Assembly (NCBI RefSeq): GCF_014851765.1
Contig: NZ_JACVAI010000005.1
Location: 372,001-436,000 of the forward strand
Length of the DNA: 64,000 nt
Direction: 5' to 3'
Source of the DNA: Pseudomonas sp. PDM04
Lineage (GTDB): Bacteria; Pseudomonadota; Gammaproteobacteria; Pseudomonadales; Pseudomonadaceae
The notes under the pieces were generated by a model. It did not search any database. It was not told where the DNA came from and saw only the letters and a program-made list of their open reading frames with translations. Below are positions 1 through 8,719 of the stretch, piece after piece. The position numbers and the translations under genes were made by a program. How positions within the stretch are numbered: the stretch's first letter is position 1; each line of letters opens with the position of its first letter.

Positions 1-2
1 AG

Positions 3-656
3 CTGACCAAGATCGCCTGGAAGCACGATGTGCAATGCATGATCGAAGGCCCGGGTCACGTGCCGATGCAGCTGATCAAGGAGAACATGGACAAGCAGCT
101 CGAGTGCTGCGACGAGGCGCCGTTCTATACCCTCGGCCCGCTGACCACCGACATTGCGCCGGGCTACGACCACATCACCTCCGGTATCGGGGCGGCGATG
201 ATCGGCTGGTTCGGCTGCGCCATGCTCTGCTACGTGACCCCCAAGGAGCACCTGGGCCTGCCGAACAAGGATGACGTGAAGACCGGCATCATCACCTACA
301 AGATCGCCGCCCATGCCGCCGATCTGGCCAAGGGGCATCCGGGGGCGCAAATCCGTGACAATGCCCTGAGCAAGGCGCGTTTCGAGTTCCGTTGGGAAGA
401 CCAGTTCAACCTGGGCCTCGATCCGGACACCGCCCGTTCGTATCACGATGAGACCCTGCCGAAGGATTCGGCCAAGGTCGCGCACTTCTGCTCGATGTGC
501 GGGCCGAAATTCTGCTCGATGAAAATCACCCAGGAAGTCCGCGAGTATGCGGCCAACCAACGGATCGAAGCGGTCGACGTGGAGGTGGCCCAAGGCATGG
601 CCGAACAGGCCGAGCGCTTCAAGCAGGAAGGCAGCCAGCTGTACCAGAAAGTTTGA
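3..656 (+). CDS. thiC: Phosphomethylpyrimidine synthase ThiC, 3' part
   Basis: Radical SAM enzyme of thiamine synthesis that rearranges 5-aminoimidazole ribotide into 4-amino-5-hydroxymethyl-2-methylpyrimidine phosphate. Only the last ~217 residues lie in the window; the reading frame is open from base 3 and the start, with any TPP riboswitch, is upstream of the window. The C-terminal cluster-binding motif Cys-x2-Cys-x4-Cys (codons at 489, 498 and 513) that ligates the 4Fe-4S cluster is intact, as is the stretch PGYDHITSGIG typical of the family. A G/C hairpin at 661-677 follows the stop. The next gene is a pyrimidine transporter, which fits a thiamine-related locus. Confidence 0.96.
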   Translation: MTKIAWKHDVQCMIEGPGHVPMQLIKENMDKQLECCDEAPFYTLGPLTTDIAPGYDHITSGIGAAMIGWFGCAMLCYVTPKEHLGLPNKDDVKTGIITYKIAAHAADLAKGHPGAQIRDNALSKARFEFRWEDQFNLGLDPDTARSYHDETLPKDSAKVAHFCSMCGPKFCSMKITQEVREYAANQRIEAVDVEVAQGMAEQAERFKQEGSQLYQKV

Positions 657-660
657 TCCC

Positions 661-677
661 GGGGGCCTTCGGCCCCC
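661..677 (+). terminator. Hairpin after thiC
   Basis: Perfect 7-bp stem GGGGGCC/GGCCCCC with a TTC loop, 4 bases after the thiC stop. There is no T-run; the sequence runs straight into a REPIN. It may stop transcription or protect the mRNA 3' end. Confidence 0.5.
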
Positions 678-746
678 ATCGCGAGCAGGCTCGCCGCCAC
701 AGGGAAAATGCCTTCCTTTGTGGGAGCGAGCCTGCTCGCGATGGCG
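677..746. repeat. REPIN (inverted REP pair)
   Basis: Two REP palindromes in inverted orientation: CATCGCGAGCAGGCTCGC at the left and TGTGGGAGCGAGCCTGCTCG at the right, separated by ~25 bp of unrelated sequence. It fills the thiC-cytX gap and is of the same family as the other REP elements in this window. Confidence 0.85.
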
Positions 747-784
747 ATTTCCACAACAACAAATGTCCCTCTGAGATAACACCC

Positions 785-2077
785 TTGAGCATTCAACCCG
801 GCACTTATTCACCCGACATCGCCGTGCCCACCGACAAACGTGTCTTCGGCGGTCGCGATCTGTTTTCCCTGTGGTTTTCCCTCGGCATCGGCCTGATGGT
901 GTTGCAGACCGGTGCCTTGCTTGCGCCAGGCCTGGGCCTCCCCGGCTCGTTGCTGGCGATCTTCCTCGGCACCCTGGTCGGCGTTCTGCTGCTGGCCGCC
1001 GTTGGCGTGATCGGCAGCGACACCGGCCTGTCGTCGATGGCCGCGCTGAAACTCAGCCTCGGCGCCAAAGGCGCGAGCCTTCCGGCGGTGCTGAACCTGT
1101 TGCAACTGATCGGCTGGGGGTCGTTCGAAATCATCGTGATGCGCGATGCGGCGAGCCTGCTGGGCGCCCGGGCCTTCAGCGAAGGCAGCCTGTGGTCCAA
1201 TCCGCTGCTCTGGACAGTATTCTTCGGCGGTCTGGCGACCTTGCTGGCGGTCAGCGGCCCGTTGACGTTTGTGCGGCAGATACTGCGCAAATGGGGCATC
1301 TGGCTGCTGCTGGCAGCGTGTACCTGGCTGACCTGGAACCTGTTCGCCAAGGCCGATCTGGCGGCGCTGTGGGCGCAGGCCGGAGACGGTTCGATGCCGT
1401 TCGCGGTGGGCTTTGACATCGCCATCGCCATGCCGCTGTCGTGGCTGCCACTGATTGCCGACTATTCGCGGTTTGGCAAGCGGGCGAAAAACGTGTTCGG
1501 CGGCACCGCGGTGGGGTTCTTCATCGGTAATTTCTGGCTGATGAGCCTGGGCGTGGCGTACACCCTGGCGTTCGCGCCGAGTGGCGAGGTGAATGCGCTA
1601 TTGCTGGCGCTGGCCGGTGCGGGCCTGGGCATTCCATTGCTGTTGATCCTGCTGGATGAATCGGAAAACGCGTTCGCCGACATTCACTCGGCGGCCGTGT
1701 CCAGCGGATTTCTGTTGCGCTTGAAAGTCGAGCATCTGGCATTGGCCATCGGCGTGCTCTGCACCCTCATCGCCCTGCTGGCGCCGTTGGCGCAGTACCA
1801 GAACTTCCTGCTGCTGATCGGTTCGGTGTTCGCGCCGCTGTTCGGCGTGGTGCTGGTGGATCACTTCATCCTGCGCAAGCGCAGTGGCCAGCTGGCGTCG
1901 GTCGCATTGCGCTGGCCGGCGCTGCTCGCCTGGCTGGGGGGCATCAGCACTTACCATCTGTTGGCGAACCTGTACCCGGATGTCGGCGCAACCCTGCCGG
2001 CGCTGGTCCTGGCAGGGCTGTTGCAGCTTGTGCTGGGCCGGGCGTTCAGTTACGGCCGGGAAACAGCTCGGGCTTGA
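785..2077 (+). CDS. cytX: Hydroxymethylpyrimidine transporter CytX (NCS1 family)
   Basis: Integral membrane permease of the nucleobase:cation symporter-1 family, likely importing hydroxymethylpyrimidine for thiamine salvage; the CytX subfamily is typically linked to thi genes and here follows thiC. About 430 residues with around 12 hydrophobic segments, for example LFSLWFSLGIGLMVLQTG near the N terminus. I chose TTG at 785 because the protein then begins MSIQPGTYSPD, as NCS1 permeases do; the open frame reaching back to 497 reads through thiC and the REPIN and is not coding. Its 3' end overlaps the convergent lipoprotein gene by 32 bp. Confidence 0.85.
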   Translation: MSIQPGTYSPDIAVPTDKRVFGGRDLFSLWFSLGIGLMVLQTGALLAPGLGLPGSLLAIFLGTLVGVLLLAAVGVIGSDTGLSSMAALKLSLGAKGASLPAVLNLLQLIGWGSFEIIVMRDAASLLGARAFSEGSLWSNPLLWTVFFGGLATLLAVSGPLTFVRQILRKWGIWLLLAACTWLTWNLFAKADLAALWAQAGDGSMPFAVGFDIAIAMPLSWLPLIADYSRFGKRAKNVFGGTAVGFFIGNFWLMSLGVAYTLAFAPSGEVNALLLALAGAGLGIPLLLILLDESENAFADIHSAAVSSGFLLRLKVEHLALAIGVLCTLIALLAPLAQYQNFLLLIGSVFAPLFGVVLVDHFILRKRSGQLASVALRWPALLAWLGGISTYHLLANLYPDVGATLPALVLAGLLQLVLGRAFSYGRETARA

Positions 2078-2792
2078 GAATGCCGTTCAGGCGTGGGTAG
2101 GGGATCTTCAGTTCGACGTGGCCCAGTGCGTAAGGCGCGATGGTGCTGACCTGATACTTGAGGATCACCCCGCCATAGGTCAGCGCCACGTTCGGGGTTT
2201 TCTGGAACGGCCAGCTCTTCACGAACTCCGCTTCCTGATCGAGCTTGGTGCTGATCAGCCAGCTGTTGTGCGCCACCTGCGCGGCTTTCCAGAAGGCATC
2301 TTCCTGCCCCGGCAGCAACATGTCGGACAAGTTCAGCACCTTGTGCTGCTGGCGCGAGTAGTTGATGAAGCCGCGACCCGGCGTGCCATGGGCGCCGCCG
2401 GTGTCCAGGTAGCTGGAAAACTCGATGATCACCAAGCCGTCATGCTGCTCGCGTACCTTGGCCTGCAAGTAGCTGCTGTTGCGCGGTGCGGCGGTGCGCA
2501 AAAACTCGTCGCGATACGCCGCCAACGTCGGTGCCGCCGGTGCCTCAGGCGAGGTGCGGGTCATCTGCAGCAAGCGTTTTTCGACGATGCCGTCCAGTGC
2601 AGGCTCGGTGGGGAAGCGCAGCGTGTCGATGTTCACCAGCGGGCAGTCGGCAGACGTGCAACCGGGCTTCAACTGCTCGGAGGCATCGCGGGTGGTTTCC
2701 AGCGGCACTCGGTAGTTGGGCTGGAACAGGCTCTGGCAAGCGCCCAGGGTCAGGGCGATGGCTGCCACGGAGGCGATCTTGAAAAGTGACAT
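2046..2792 (-). CDS. RsiV/DUF3298-type lipoprotein
   Basis: A 248-residue protein with a lipoprotein signal peptide: hydrophobic stretch then lipobox LGAC with the modified Cys at residue 19. The body carries the DUF3298/RsiV-like pattern, including SSYLDTGGAHG and the segment around YTRQ/LNLSDML, and a final strand LKYQVSTIAPYALG followed by a basic-proline segment. In RsiV such domains bind lysozyme, but RsiV is an anti-sigma factor with an N-terminal sigma-binding part that this protein lacks, so the function here is unknown. The convergent 3' overlap with cytX and the separate promoter region indicate a single-gene unit. Confidence 0.75.
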   Translation of the reverse strand: MSLFKIASVAAIALTLGACQSLFQPNYRVPLETTRDASEQLKPGCTSADCPLVNIDTLRFPTEPALDGIVEKRLLQMTRTSPEAPAAPTLAAYRDEFLRTAAPRNSSYLQAKVREQHDGLVIIEFSSYLDTGGAHGTPGRGFINYSRQQHKVLNLSDMLLPGQEDAFWKAAQVAHNSWLISTKLDQEAEFVKSWPFQKTPNVALTYGGVILKYQVSTIAPYALGHVELKIPYPRLNGILKPELFPGRN

Positions 2793-3019
2793 GGGCGTCC
2801 TTCATGAAACAGGGAAAGGCGAAAAGTTACCCGCTTCGACTCTCAACCAGGCAGTCAGTTCGCCACTAAGCTAATTAGAGTGGGTTTCGCCCTCACCGTC
2901 TATCCCGCTGACGGGAAAGGGGCTGCATCAAACGTCACGGGCGCGTTAGGATGGCGCGAAGTCGAGGTTGCAGGCACACGCAGGCAACCTCGGATCGGAT
3001 TGTGCAAACGAGGATAGTC

Positions 3020-3637
3020 ATGACTGATTTTGCCAGCGCCATTCCAACCGCCGTCGATATCGTTCGGCGCGAAAAGTGCTACGAGGGCTTCTACAAGCTC
3101 GACCGTGTGCATTTGCGCCACGAATTGTTCGGCGGCGGCATGAGTCGCGAAATCAATCGAGAAGTGTTTGTCCGCCACGATGCCGTTTGCGTATTGCCTT
3201 ACGATCCGCAGCGCGACGAAGTGGTGCTGATCGAGCAGTTTCGTGTCGGCGCCATGGGCAAGACCGACAACCCGTGGCTGGTCGAACTGGTCGCTGGTCT
3301 GATCGACAAGGACGAAGTGCCGGAAGAAGTTGCCCACCGCGAAGCGCAGGAGGAAGCTGGGCTGGAATTCCGCGCACTGTGGCCGATGACCAAGTATTTT
3401 CCGTCGCCGGGTGGCAGCAATGAATTCGTGCACTTGTACCTGGGGCGCTGCGAGACGAACGGAGTCGGGGGCCTGCATGGACTGGAGGAAGAAGCTGAAG
3501 ATATCCGCGTGACGGTCTGGGCTTTCGAAGATGCCCTGCAAGCCGTGCGCGACGGGCGAATTGCCAACGCGGCCAGCATCATTGCCTTGCAATGGCTGGC
3601 CTTGAACCGCGTTGAAGTGAGGGGGCTATGGTCGTAA
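3020..3637 (+). CDS. nudF: ADP-ribose pyrophosphatase NudF (Nudix)
   Basis: Hydrolyses ADP-ribose to AMP and ribose 5-phosphate. 205 residues, the usual length for NudF. The Nudix box is visible as GLIDKDEVPEEVAHREAQEE with the REAQEEAG core, around residues 94-117. ATG 3020 follows an AGGATAG ribosome-binding site and gives the family start MTDFASAIPTAVDIV. The gene overlaps the next by 10 bp and heads the nudF-yqiB-cpdA-yqiA-parE cluster that E. coli also has, so co-transcription is likely. Confidence 0.93.
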   Translation: MTDFASAIPTAVDIVRREKCYEGFYKLDRVHLRHELFGGGMSREINREVFVRHDAVCVLPYDPQRDEVVLIEQFRVGAMGKTDNPWLVELVAGLIDKDEVPEEVAHREAQEEAGLEFRALWPMTKYFPSPGGSNEFVHLYLGRCETNGVGGLHGLEEEAEDIRVTVWAFEDALQAVRDGRIANAASIIALQWLALNRVEVRGLWS

Positions 3638-4080
3638 ACAAGCTGCGCGATCGTTACAGGGTCGACCTGGCGGGGCTGCAAGCGTCCTGCGAGGCGAACT
3701 ACGCGCGCCTGATGCGACTGCTCCCCGACATGCGCAACGAGCCGGCGGCACGGCGTATCGCCGTGACCCATGGCGACCAGATGCTCGGTGTCCTGGCGCT
3801 GGAAGTGCTGCAGGTCTGTCCGTACACCACGACGTTGCAGGTGCGTCAGGAACATAGCCTGCCGTGGTTGCCGGTGCCGCAACTGGAGGTTCAGGTGTAC
3901 CACGACGCCTGTATGGCCGAAGTGGTCAGCGCCGAACATGCACGACGCTTTCGCGGCATCTATCCTTACCCGAACGCCGCGATGCATCAGCCGGATGAAA
4001 AGGCCCAGTTGAACATGTTCCTGGGTGAATGGCTGAGTCACTGCCTGGCGCTGGGGCATGAGTACGAAGTCGTTCGCTAG
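3628..4080 (+). CDS. YqiB family protein (DUF1249)
   Basis: A 150-residue soluble protein of the DUF1249/YqiB family, recognised from its N-terminal LCExNYxRLMRLLP-like segment and the C-terminal NxFLGEWLxHCLxxG pattern. Function is not established in any organism that I know of; its fixed place between nudF and cpdA in gammaproteobacteria is the main clue. ATG 3628 lies inside the end of nudF, which suggests translational coupling. Confidence 0.85.
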   Translation: MVVNKLRDRYRVDLAGLQASCEANYARLMRLLPDMRNEPAARRIAVTHGDQMLGVLALEVLQVCPYTTTLQVRQEHSLPWLPVPQLEVQVYHDACMAEVVSAEHARRFRGIYPYPNAAMHQPDEKAQLNMFLGEWLSHCLALGHEYEVVR

Positions 4081-4163
4081 TTGTGAACTGCGTCCGGTTA
4101 ACGGGTTTCCCCTTTTGCATGTCCCCCAGCATAATTGCGCCACTTGAGCCCTGGGAGAGCGCC

Positions 4164-4979
4164 TTGCCGAGCGTATCCACATTGACCACCGCCGATTCGG
4201 CGCTGCTGGTGCAACTGTCCGACAGCCATCTGTTTGCCGAAGCCGACGGAACCTTGCTGGGCATGAACACGCGACAGAGCCTGCAAAAGGTCATCGAACT
4301 GGTCAGGCATCAACAGCCGCGAATCGACCTGATCATTGCCAGTGGTGATATTTCCCAGGACGGCACGCTGGAGTCCTACCAGCGGTTTCGCGACCTGACC
4401 CGGCCGCTCGATGCGCCCGCGCGCTGGATTCCCGGCAATCACGATGAGCCGCAGGTCATGGCCGAGGCTGCCGTGCAGAGTGCGCTGCTGGAGCCGGTGG
4501 TGGACATCGGCAACTGGCGGGTCACCCTGCTCGACTCGGCGGTGCCGGGGTCGGTGCCGGGGTATTTGCAGGACGAGCAATTGCAGTTGCTCGCGCGTTC
4601 CTTGAGCGAAGCGCCGGAGCGCCATCACTTGGTGTGTTTCCACCATCATCCGGTGTCGATTGGTTGTGCCTGGATGGAACCGATCGGGTTGCGCAACCCC
4701 GAGGCGCTGTTTGCCGTGCTGGATCGTTTTCCACAGGTACGCGCGGTGTTGTGGGGGCATGTGCATCAGGAAATCGATCAGTTTCGAAACGGCGTGCGCC
4801 TGATCGCTTCGCCCTCGACCTGCATTCAGTTCGAGCCAGGGAGCGTCGATTTCAAGGTCGGTGAGCAGGCGCCGGGCTACCGCTGGCTGCGGTTGTCGCC
4901 GGACGGGCAGATCGAGACCGGTGTGGAGCGGGTGACCGGGTTCGATTTCACGGTGGATTACGGCTCCAACGGCTACTAG
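4164..4979 (+). CDS. cpdA: 3',5'-cyclic-AMP phosphodiesterase CpdA
   Basis: Calcineurin-type metallophosphoesterase that hydrolyses cAMP and so tunes Vfr/CRP signalling. 271 residues. Metal-binding motifs in order: QLSDSHLF (D-x-H), ASGDISQDGT (GD), GNHDEP (GNHD), CFHHHP, and WGHVHQE (GH-x-H). I chose TTG 4164 because GGGAGAG lies 5-11 bases upstream and the protein starts MPSVSTLTTADSALLVQLSDSH; the longer frame from 4083 has no ribosome-binding site and runs through the intergenic gap. Confidence 0.92.
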   Translation: MPSVSTLTTADSALLVQLSDSHLFAEADGTLLGMNTRQSLQKVIELVRHQQPRIDLIIASGDISQDGTLESYQRFRDLTRPLDAPARWIPGNHDEPQVMAEAAVQSALLEPVVDIGNWRVTLLDSAVPGSVPGYLQDEQLQLLARSLSEAPERHHLVCFHHHPVSIGCAWMEPIGLRNPEALFAVLDRFPQVRAVLWGHVHQEIDQFRNGVRLIASPSTCIQFEPGSVDFKVGEQAPGYRWLRLSPDGQIETGVERVTGFDFTVDYGSNGY

Positions 4980-5003
4980 TCATTCCTCAAGGCCGCGTCG
5001 TGG

Positions 5004-5070
5004 CCTTCGCTCCCACAGTGGATCCGGGCCGCTCATAAACTGTGTGGGAGCGAGCCTGCTCGCGAAGGCG
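5004..5070. repeat. REPIN between cpdA and yqiA
   Basis: Left arm TGGCCTTCGCTCCCACAG is degenerate; the right arm is a full REP copy ending GCCTGCTCGCGAAGGCG. It lies in the 184-bp gap of an otherwise compact gene cluster. Confidence 0.75.
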
Positions 5071-5163
5071 TCGGCCCAGACGACTTGAATTTCACAGATA
5101 TCCCCGATTCCCCCGACTCCCTGTAAACTCCGCCCTTCCTCACCCGACACACAGGGAGTCCAG

Positions 5164-5772
5164 ATGTCCGGTTCGATCCTTTATATCCACGGTTTCAACA
5201 GCGCGCCCGCTTCGCAAAAGGCCACGCAGTTGATGCAGGTGATGGAGCGTCTGGGCCTGAGCAGTCATCTGCGAGTCCCGGCCTTGCATCACCATCCACG
5301 CCAGGCCATCGCGCAGCTGGAGCAGGCGATTGCCGAGCTCGGGCGGCCACTGCTGGTCGGCAGCTCACTCGGCGGCTACTATGCGACTCACCTGGCCGAG
5401 CGCCATGGCCTCAAGGCCTTGCTGATCAACCCTGCCGTCAGTCCGCACCGGATGTTCGACGGGTTCCTGGGGACGCAGAAAAACCTGTATACCGATGAGG
5501 CCTGGGAATTGACCCACGACCATGTGACGGCCTTGGCCGAACTGGAAGTGCCGGCGCCCCGGGATCCGCAGCGGTACCAGGTGTGGTTGCAAACGGGCGA
5601 TGAAACACTGGACTATCGCCTCGCCGAGCAGTATTACCGGGCGTGTGCCTTGCGTATCCAGGCCGGCGGCGATCATGGTTTCCAGGGTTTTGCCGCGCAA
5701 CTGCCGGCAATGCTGAGTTTTGCCGGCATCGGCGCAGATTTGTATCGGGCGATGGATTTCACGGCACTGTGA
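5164..5772 (+). CDS. YqiA-type esterase
   Basis: Alpha/beta hydrolase of the UPF0227/YqiA family, 202 residues. The N terminus ILYIHGFNSAP carries the oxyanion loop, and GSSLGGYYA around residue 61 is the nucleophile elbow with the catalytic Ser; the His is probably in GGDHGFQ near residue 170. E. coli YqiA cleaves palmitoyl-CoA and p-nitrophenyl esters in vitro; the natural substrate is unknown. A good ribosome-binding site (CAGGGAG) precedes ATG 5164. Confidence 0.88.
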   Translation: MSGSILYIHGFNSAPASQKATQLMQVMERLGLSSHLRVPALHHHPRQAIAQLEQAIAELGRPLLVGSSLGGYYATHLAERHGLKALLINPAVSPHRMFDGFLGTQKNLYTDEAWELTHDHVTALAELEVPAPRDPQRYQVWLQTGDETLDYRLAEQYYRACALRIQAGGDHGFQGFAAQLPAMLSFAGIGADLYRAMDFTAL

Positions 5773-5825
5773 ACACTCGCTCTTTTTCATCGATCACTTT
5801 TTAGACAGGCGGACGAAGAGACCCC

Positions 5826-7730
5826 ATGGCCACTCCCAGCGCTAGCTCTTATAACGCAGACGCCATCGAAGTCCTCTCGGGCCTCGACCCGGTGCGCAAA
5901 CGCCCCGGCATGTACACCGACACCAGTCGGCCGAACCACCTTGCCCAGGAAGTCATCGACAACAGCGTCGACGAAGCCCTGGCGGGTCACGCCACGTCGG
6001 TGCAGGTCATCCTGCACGCCGACCACTCGCTGGAAGTCAGCGACGATGGCCGTGGCATGCCCGTGGACATTCACCCGGAAGAGGGCGTCTCGGGCGTCGA
6101 ACTGATCCTCACCAAGCTGCACGCAGGCGGCAAGTTTTCCAACAAGAACTACCAGTTCTCCGGCGGTTTGCACGGGGTGGGTATTTCCGTGGTCAACGCC
6201 CTGTCGACCGAAGTGCGGGTGCGCGTCAAGCGCGATGGCAATGAATACCAGATGACCTTCGCCGATGGTTTCAAGAAAACCGAACTGGAAGTGATTGGCA
6301 GCGTCGGCAAGCGCAACACCGGCACCAGCGTATTCTTCGCGCCGGACCCGAAGTACTTCGATTCACCGAAATTCTCCATCAGCCGCCTCAAGCACGTGCT
6401 CAAGGCCAAGGCCGTTCTGTGCCCGGGGCTGCTGGTCAGCTTTGAAGACAAGGGCACCGGCGAGAAAGTCGAGTGGCATTATGAAGATGGCCTGCGTTCG
6501 TACCTGGTCGATGCGGTCAGCGAGTTCGAACGCCTGCCCGACGAACCGTTCTGCGGCAGCCTGGCCGGTAACAAGGAAGCGGTGGATTGGGCGCTGTTGT
6601 GGCTGCCCGAAGGTGGCGACAGCGTTCAGGAAAGCTACGTCAACCTGATCCCCACCGCCCAGGGCGGCACCCACGTCAATGGCTTGCGTCAGGGCCTGCT
6701 CGACGCGATGCGCGAGTTCTGCGAGTTCCGCAGCCTGTTGCCGCGCGGCGTCAAGCTGGCGCCGGAAGACGTCTGGGAGCGCATCGCCTTCGTGCTGTCG
6801 ATGAAGATGCAGGAACCGCAATTCTCCGGCCAGACCAAAGAGCGCCTGTCGTCCCGGGAAGCGGCGGCGTTCGTCTCCGGGGTGGTCAAGGATGCGTTCA
6901 GCCTGTGGCTCAACGCCAACCCGGAAACCGGCATGCTGCTCGCCGAGCTGGCGATCAACAATGCTGGCCGGCGCCTCAAGGCGAGCAAGAAGGTCGAGCG
7001 CAAGCGCATTACCCAGGGGCCGGCACTGCCGGGCAAGCTCGCCGACTGCGCCGGGCAGGACCCGATGCGTTCCGAGCTGTTTCTGGTGGAGGGTGACTCC
7101 GCCGGCGGTTCGGCCAAGCAGGCGCGGGACAAGGAATTCCAGGCCATCCTGCCGTTGCGCGGCAAGATCCTCAACACTTGGGAAGTGGACGGCAGCGAAG
7201 TGCTGGCCAGCCAGGAAGTGCACAACATTGCCGTGGCCATCGGTGTCGATCCGGGCGCGGCGGACATGAGCCAGCTGCGTTACGGCAAGATCTGCATCCT
7301 CGCCGACGCCGACTCCGACGGTCTGCACATCGCCACCCTGCTGTGCGCATTGTTCGTCCAGCATTTCCGTGCGCTGGTCGATGCCGGTCACGTCTATGTC
7401 GCAATGCCACCGCTGTACCGGATCGATCTGGGCAAGGACATCTACTACGCCCTCGATGAAGCCGAGCGCGACGGGATTCTTGACCGCCTGGTGGCCGAGA
7501 AGAAACGCGGCAAACCGCAGGTCACCCGATTCAAGGGCCTGGGTGAAATGAACCCGCCGCAGTTGCGTGAAACCACCATGGACCCGAACACCCGGCGCCT
7601 GGTGCAACTGACCCTGGACGATTTTGACGCGACGTCGGAAATGATGGACATGTTGCTGGCGAAGAAACGCGCCGGCGACCGTAAATCCTGGCTCGAATCC
7701 AAAGGCAACCTGGCCGAGGTTCTTGGCTGA
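5826..7730 (+). CDS. parE: DNA topoisomerase IV subunit B ParE
   Basis: ATPase subunit of topoisomerase IV, which decatenates daughter chromosomes. 634 residues. The GHKL ATPase domain comes first (DNSVDEAL near residue 46, DDGRGMPVD near 74, GLHGVGISVVNALS near 115), then the transducer, then the TOPRIM domain with EGDSAGG near residue 421 and the metal-binding DADSDG near 494, and the C-terminal KRFKGLGEMNP-type motif. Its TGA overlaps the ATG of the next gene by one base. The partner parC lies two genes downstream, as in other Pseudomonas. Confidence 0.98.
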   Translation: MATPSASSYNADAIEVLSGLDPVRKRPGMYTDTSRPNHLAQEVIDNSVDEALAGHATSVQVILHADHSLEVSDDGRGMPVDIHPEEGVSGVELILTKLHAGGKFSNKNYQFSGGLHGVGISVVNALSTEVRVRVKRDGNEYQMTFADGFKKTELEVIGSVGKRNTGTSVFFAPDPKYFDSPKFSISRLKHVLKAKAVLCPGLLVSFEDKGTGEKVEWHYEDGLRSYLVDAVSEFERLPDEPFCGSLAGNKEAVDWALLWLPEGGDSVQESYVNLIPTAQGGTHVNGLRQGLLDAMREFCEFRSLLPRGVKLAPEDVWERIAFVLSMKMQEPQFSGQTKERLSSREAAAFVSGVVKDAFSLWLNANPETGMLLAELAINNAGRRLKASKKVERKRITQGPALPGKLADCAGQDPMRSELFLVEGDSAGGSAKQARDKEFQAILPLRGKILNTWEVDGSEVLASQEVHNIAVAIGVDPGAADMSQLRYGKICILADADSDGLHIATLLCALFVQHFRALVDAGHVYVAMPPLYRIDLGKDIYYALDEAERDGILDRLVAEKKRGKPQVTRFKGLGEMNPPQLRETTMDPNTRRLVQLTLDDFDATSEMMDMLLAKKRAGDRKSWLESKGNLAEVLG

Positions 7731-8719
7731 TGCGGGTTGGCTTTGCCCTGGCGTGTGCGTTACTTCTGGGCTGTGGTTCGGTGTTTGCCGAACCGGCACC
7801 GTCGTTGCGCCTGTTGTCCGAGCATCCCGTGGAGGGCATGCGCGGCGGCAATCTGTCGGGGCTGGCGCAGTGCGGCAAGGAATTGTGGACGGTATCCGAT
7901 CGCGACGACGACCAGATCTACCGCCTGGAGCCCGGTGACGGAACCTGGCAGGCGCAAACCGTGCACATCGATGTGCCGCCAGTGCCGGACAGCGGTTTGC
8001 CCTGGGGCCTGCGTTCGCGGACCTGGGTGGCTTCGTTCGTGCGCGGCGGTGACCTTGATTTCGAAGGCATCACCTGCGATAGCGCCGGCAATCGCTACAT
8101 CGTCAGCGAAGCTCATGCCGCTGTGCTGCAAGTGCCGCCAGCCGGGCCGGCGTCCTGGTTGAAGATCTCGCCGTTGCTGGTTCGTGAGGCGCGGGCCAGT
8201 GGCATGCTGTTGCACTTCAACGCGCTGTTCGAAGGCCTGGCCATCAACCCCGCTGGCGATCAATTGTGGTTGGCGGCGGAGCGCGAACGTCGTGGCCTGC
8301 TGCTGGTCAAGCGTCAGCAAACGGTCTGGGATTGCGATGCAGGGTGTGTGCTGCTGAGCGAAGCCGGCGTGGAAATGCAGCCGGCGAACTTTCCCAAAGC
8401 CAAGGCGGTATCGCGGGATTTTTCCGATCTGTCATTGTTCAACGGCAAGCTGTTCACCCTCGAGCGCAATGCGTTCGAGATTTGCCGCCGCGACGCGGTG
8501 ACGGCCAAGGTCGAGCGGTGCTGGTCATTTGCCGACGAGGCGCTGCAGCCACCTCGGCGTTACGCCCAGGACTACGGCCTGGCGGAGGCGCTGATCGTGG
8601 ACGCCGAGGGTGCCTGGATCGGCATCGATAACAATGGAGGGGCTCGCGCCGATGGCGAGAAGCGCCCGATCGTCTGGCGCTTTGCCGCGCCTGACGGTGG
8701 CTGGAACGCCGCGCCGTGA
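7730..8719 (+). CDS. Exported phytase-like esterase family protein
   Basis: A 329-residue protein with a signal peptide (FALACALLLGCGSVFA, cleavage after AFA-like residues ~22-23). It fits the 'esterase-like activity of phytase' family (PF13449): beta-propeller-like repeats with the motif GGDLDFEGITCD near residue 105, FEGLAINPAG near 165, and a late YGLAEALIVD. The substrate is unknown. The Cys in the signal region (LLLGCGS) could also make it a lipoprotein. It overlaps parE by one base and the next gene by four, so it belongs to the parE-parC transcription unit. Confidence 0.75.
   Translation: MRVGFALACALLLGCGSVFAEPAPSLRLLSEHPVEGMRGGNLSGLAQCGKELWTVSDRDDDQIYRLEPGDGTWQAQTVHIDVPPVPDSGLPWGLRSRTWVASFVRGGDLDFEGITCDSAGNRYIVSEAHAAVLQVPPAGPASWLKISPLLVREARASGMLLHFNALFEGLAINPAGDQLWLAAERERRGLLLVKRQQTVWDCDAGCVLLSEAGVEMQPANFPKAKAVSRDFSDLSLFNGKLFTLERNAFEICRRDAVTAKVERCWSFADEALQPPRRYAQDYGLAEALIVDAEGAWIGIDNNGGARADGEKRPIVWRFAAPDGGWNAAP

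Noticed and set aside
497..784. N-terminal extension of cytX back to 497
   Set aside because: It overlaps thiC, a hairpin and a REPIN; the transporter-like sequence begins at 785.
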